Assembly (NCBI RefSeq): GCF_025558485.1
Contig: NZ_CP102930.1
Location: 3,224,001-3,288,000, forward strand
DNA from: Bdellovibrio bacteriovorus
GTDB lineage: Bacteria; Bdellovibrionota; Bdellovibrionia; Bdellovibrionales; Bdellovibrionaceae
Reading direction: 5' to 3'
Length of the DNA: 64,000 nt
The translations under genes were made by a program, and so were the position numbers. Positions 62,028 to 64,000 of the stretch are shown piece by piece; the first letter of the stretch is position 1, and every line of letters begins with the position of its first letter. The notes under the pieces were generated by a model. It searched no databases and was not told where the DNA came from. It saw only the letters and a list, made by a program, of their open reading frames with translations.

Positions 62028-63547
62028 AATCCATTCGTAGAGCTTTGCTCAGTGTATCCGATAAAACAGGTTTGTTGGAGCTTGCCAAAACCCTGACCCA
62101 ACATAACGTCGAACTGATCGCCAGTGGCGGGACTGCCAAAATGTTGATGGAAGCCGGCCACAATGTGACACCGGTTGAAAAGCTAAGTGGCAAAGGCGAA
62201 GCCTTTCAGGGCCGCATGAAGACCATCAGCTTTGAAATTGCTTCGTCATTACTTTTCCGCCGCGACGACAGCAGCGACGTTCAGCAGGCGCAAGAGCTGG
62301 GCATTGAAGCCATTGATTTGGTGGTGGTAAATCTTTATCCCTTCCACGAAACTTTAAAAAAACAATCTGCGTTTTCTGAATGTATTGAACACATCGACAT
62401 TGGCGGCCCAACTCTGCTGCGTGCCGGAGCCAAAAACTTCCGTTCCGTCACAGTTCTTTGTCAGCCTTCGCAGTATCTGGAATTTATTGACGAGCTCAGC
62501 GCTCACAACGGTGGGACCACTTTGAAATTCCGTCAAAAGTGTGCCGCCAGTGTTTACACCATGACGGCTTTTTACGACCTGGCGATTGCGGGCTTTATGA
62601 CCGAGCAGGCCGGGGAGGCTTTGCGCTATGGGGAAAATCCACACCAAAAGGCCTTTGTTCTAAAAGATCCGTTCCAGTCAGGCCTTGCCCACGCCAAATC
62701 GCTGCAAGGCAAAGAAATGTCCTACAATAACTATCTGGATGCGGACTTCGCCCTAAAGACTTTGCAGGATGTGCAAACCTGGCAGGGAAATAAGGCATTG
62801 CCTGCGGCAGTGGTTGTGAAACATAACACGCCTTGCGGACTGGCGATTGCTGAAACTCCTCTGCGCGCGTTGGAAAAGGCCTGGAAAGGCGACGAAAAAA
62901 GTTCTTTCGGGGGTATTATCGCCTTGAACACCAGGGTCACAGACGAAATTGCCAACTTCTTTGCTGAAAAATTTGTGGAAGTGATTCTGGCGCCGGGCTT
63001 TGATGAAAGCGCCCGTGAAAAGCTCAAAAAAAACTGTCGTGTGATGGAGATCTCTTTAAATCCCCAATGGCAACCCCAAGTGCGTGCAATTGAAGGCGGT
63101 CTTTTGGTGCAGGATGCAGACACCTGGAATCTTGCAAATGCGAAAACTGTGACGACAACCCCGATGTCCGCTGAAAAAGAAAAACTGGCGGCTTTTGCGA
63201 TGCTGGCAGTGAAAAATCTGAAAAGCAATGCCATTGCACTTTGCCGTCAGGACGGACCGGAGTTCGAGCTTTTGACAATGGGTTCAGGGCAAACCAACCG
63301 TGTGGACTGCATTGAAAAACTGATTGCTTCACGGCTTAAAGACAAAGGCATCAGGGATCTTTCTGAGGTTGTGTTGGCGTCGGATGCATTCTTCCCATTC
63401 CCGGATTCAGTGCAGGTCGCAGCCCGTTTGGGAGTCCGTCATATTATTCAGCCCGGAGGCTCAGTGAAAGATGCGGAAGTGATTGCCGAGGCCGACAAGT
63501 TGGGTGTGGCGATGATGTTTACAGGACGCCGTCACTTTCTTCATTAG
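62024..63547 (+). CDS. purH: Bifunctional AICAR transformylase / IMP cyclohydrolase
   Basis: 507 residues, full length. The N-terminal MGS-like cyclohydrolase domain begins RRALLSVSDKTGLLELA with ASGGTAKML; the transformylase domain has RYGENPHQKA, VKHNTPCGLA and the active-site KSNAIAL near its end, closing with GVAMMFTGRRHFLH. It performs the last two steps of IMP synthesis. The stop codon at 63545-63547 is the first base-paired part of a long hairpin. Confidence 0.97.
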   Translation: MKSIRRALLSVSDKTGLLELAKTLTQHNVELIASGGTAKMLMEAGHNVTPVEKLSGKGEAFQGRMKTISFEIASSLLFRRDDSSDVQQAQELGIEAIDLVVVNLYPFHETLKKQSAFSECIEHIDIGGPTLLRAGAKNFRSVTVLCQPSQYLEFIDELSAHNGGTTLKFRQKCAASVYTMTAFYDLAIAGFMTEQAGEALRYGENPHQKAFVLKDPFQSGLAHAKSLQGKEMSYNNYLDADFALKTLQDVQTWQGNKALPAAVVVKHNTPCGLAIAETPLRALEKAWKGDEKSSFGGIIALNTRVTDEIANFFAEKFVEVILAPGFDESAREKLKKNCRVMEISLNPQWQPQVRAIEGGLLVQDADTWNLANAKTVTTTPMSAEKEKLAAFAMLAVKNLKSNAIALCRQDGPEFELLTMGSGQTNRVDCIEKLIASRLKDKGIRDLSEVVLASDAFFPFPDSVQVAARLGVRHIIQPGGSVKDAEVIAEADKLGVAMMFTGRRHFLH

Positions 63548-63612
63548 AACTCTGTACCGTGGGTTTTCTCTGCGCCTTCCGCCTGGATAAAACCCACGTT
63601 ACAGAGTTCTAA
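63544..63612. repeat. Long near-perfect inverted repeat between purH and purM
   Basis: A 24-base left arm (63544-63567) pairs with a right arm (63589-63612) with a single mismatch; loop of 21 bases. The stem includes the purH stop codon and ends three bases before the purM ribosome site AAGGGG. It is followed by an A-run rather than T-run, so it is not a plus-strand terminator of the usual kind. Confidence 0.85.
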
Positions 63613-63626
63613 AAAAGGGGATTGTT

Positions 63627-64000
63627 ATGGTTGATTATAAAGATTCTGGAGTTGATATCACGAAGGCGGATGCCTTTGTCGAGCGTATTAAGAATTTGGT
63701 TCCGACGACCTTTAATGATCAAGTCGTACAGGGGATCGGGGGCTTTGCGGCCGTTTACAAACTGAATGAAGAAAAATATCTGGCTTCCTGCACGGACGGG
63801 GTGGGAACAAAATTGAAACTGGCACAAAAGCTGAACCGTCATCATGGAATCGGCATTGATCTGGTGGCGATGTGTGTGAATGACCTGCTTTGTGTCGGCG
63901 CAAAACCTCTGTTTTTTCTGGATTACATGGCTTTTGGAAAGCTCGACACCAAAGTCAGCGAGGAACTGATTGCAGGCATGGTCGATGGATGTCGTCAGTC
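63627..64000 (+). CDS. purM: Phosphoribosylformylglycinamidine cyclo-ligase, 3' end beyond window
   Basis: The frame from ATG 63627 stays open to the end of the window (124 codons). It begins VDYKDSGVDITKADAFVERI and continues with FGGFAAVYKL-like sequence, ASCTDGVGTKLKLA and GIDLVAMCVNDLLCVGAKPL, the conserved PurM core. AIR synthetase acts right after PurLQ, fitting the neighbours. The ribosome site AAGGGG lies at 63615-63620, just after the large hairpin. Confidence 0.95.
   Translation, partial: MVDYKDSGVDITKADAFVERIKNLVPTTFNDQVVQGIGGFAAVYKLNEEKYLASCTDGVGTKLKLAQKLNRHHGIGIDLVAMCVNDLLCVGAKPLFFLDYMAFGKLDTKVSEELIAGMVDGCRQ

Overview
The window reads as chromosome from a Bdellovibrio-type predatory bacterium, close to B. 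bacteriovorus. I infer this from roughly 50% GC, dense short operons, many lipoproteins and secreted proteins, flagellin, a TIGR02147/DUF4423-type regulator, several PilZ proteins, peptidoglycan-cleaving enzymes and a bacterial histone-fold protein. No rRNA, tRNA, CRISPR array, prophage or insertion sequence was recognised. Most genes start at ATG behind a clear GGAGG-like site, and many operons end in strong intrinsic terminators.

1-11.7 kb: the 3' end of a PhnE-like permease, a YbgC-type thioesterase, a receiver-CheX protein, a GYF/PilZ protein, a VWA lipoprotein and a small XRE regulator. Then comes a heterodimeric ABC exporter pair preceded by a 46-codon leader-like ORF with a perfect Shine-Dalgarno site and a hairpin, divergent from an XRE regulator with a palindromic operator. 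ThpR, a TerC protein and an NhaR-like LysR regulator follow.

11.7-31.4 kb: envelope and signalling genes. These include a lytic transglycosylase, a class III cyclase next to a PilZ-methyltransferase, a C92-like lipoprotein, a Tat lipoprotein dioxygenase and a fatty-acid desaturase with a coiled-coil tail. Further on are recO, a Xer recombinase, a sigma-54 activator, a trypsin-like protease, an FGE-like lipoprotein, a TIGR02147-type regulator with a secreted partner, a VanX-like dipeptidase and a TolA-like coiled-coil protein.

31.4-43.4 kb: a TetR / TolC / RND / MarR efflux locus without an adaptor gene, a MscS channel, a kynureninase-like PLP enzyme, a charge-polarised histone-H1-like protein, a lipoprotein, flagellin and a 0.5-kb structured non-coding stretch.

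43.4-58.2 kb: clpB-mgsA, a CapA-like protein, a zinc-finger/histone-fold protein, riboflavin genes (ribE, ribB with a degenerate RibA-like half, ribH with a basic tail), an NtrY/NtrX-like pair whose NtrX has lost key AAA+ residues, proS, and a KH-domain protein.

58.2-64 kb: a large Fn3-like repeat protein and purL lie head to head, and both lack their 5' ends. This marks an inversion or deletion junction, or a chimeric assembly, near 60.3-60.4 kb. Intact purQ and purH and the start of purM follow; a 24-bp-stem hairpin separates purH from purM.

The strongest leads are the leader-ORF-controlled exporter, the zinc-finger/histone-fold protein, the degenerate NtrX, the broken purL junction, and two unexplained structured elements at 13.5 kb and 63.5 kb.
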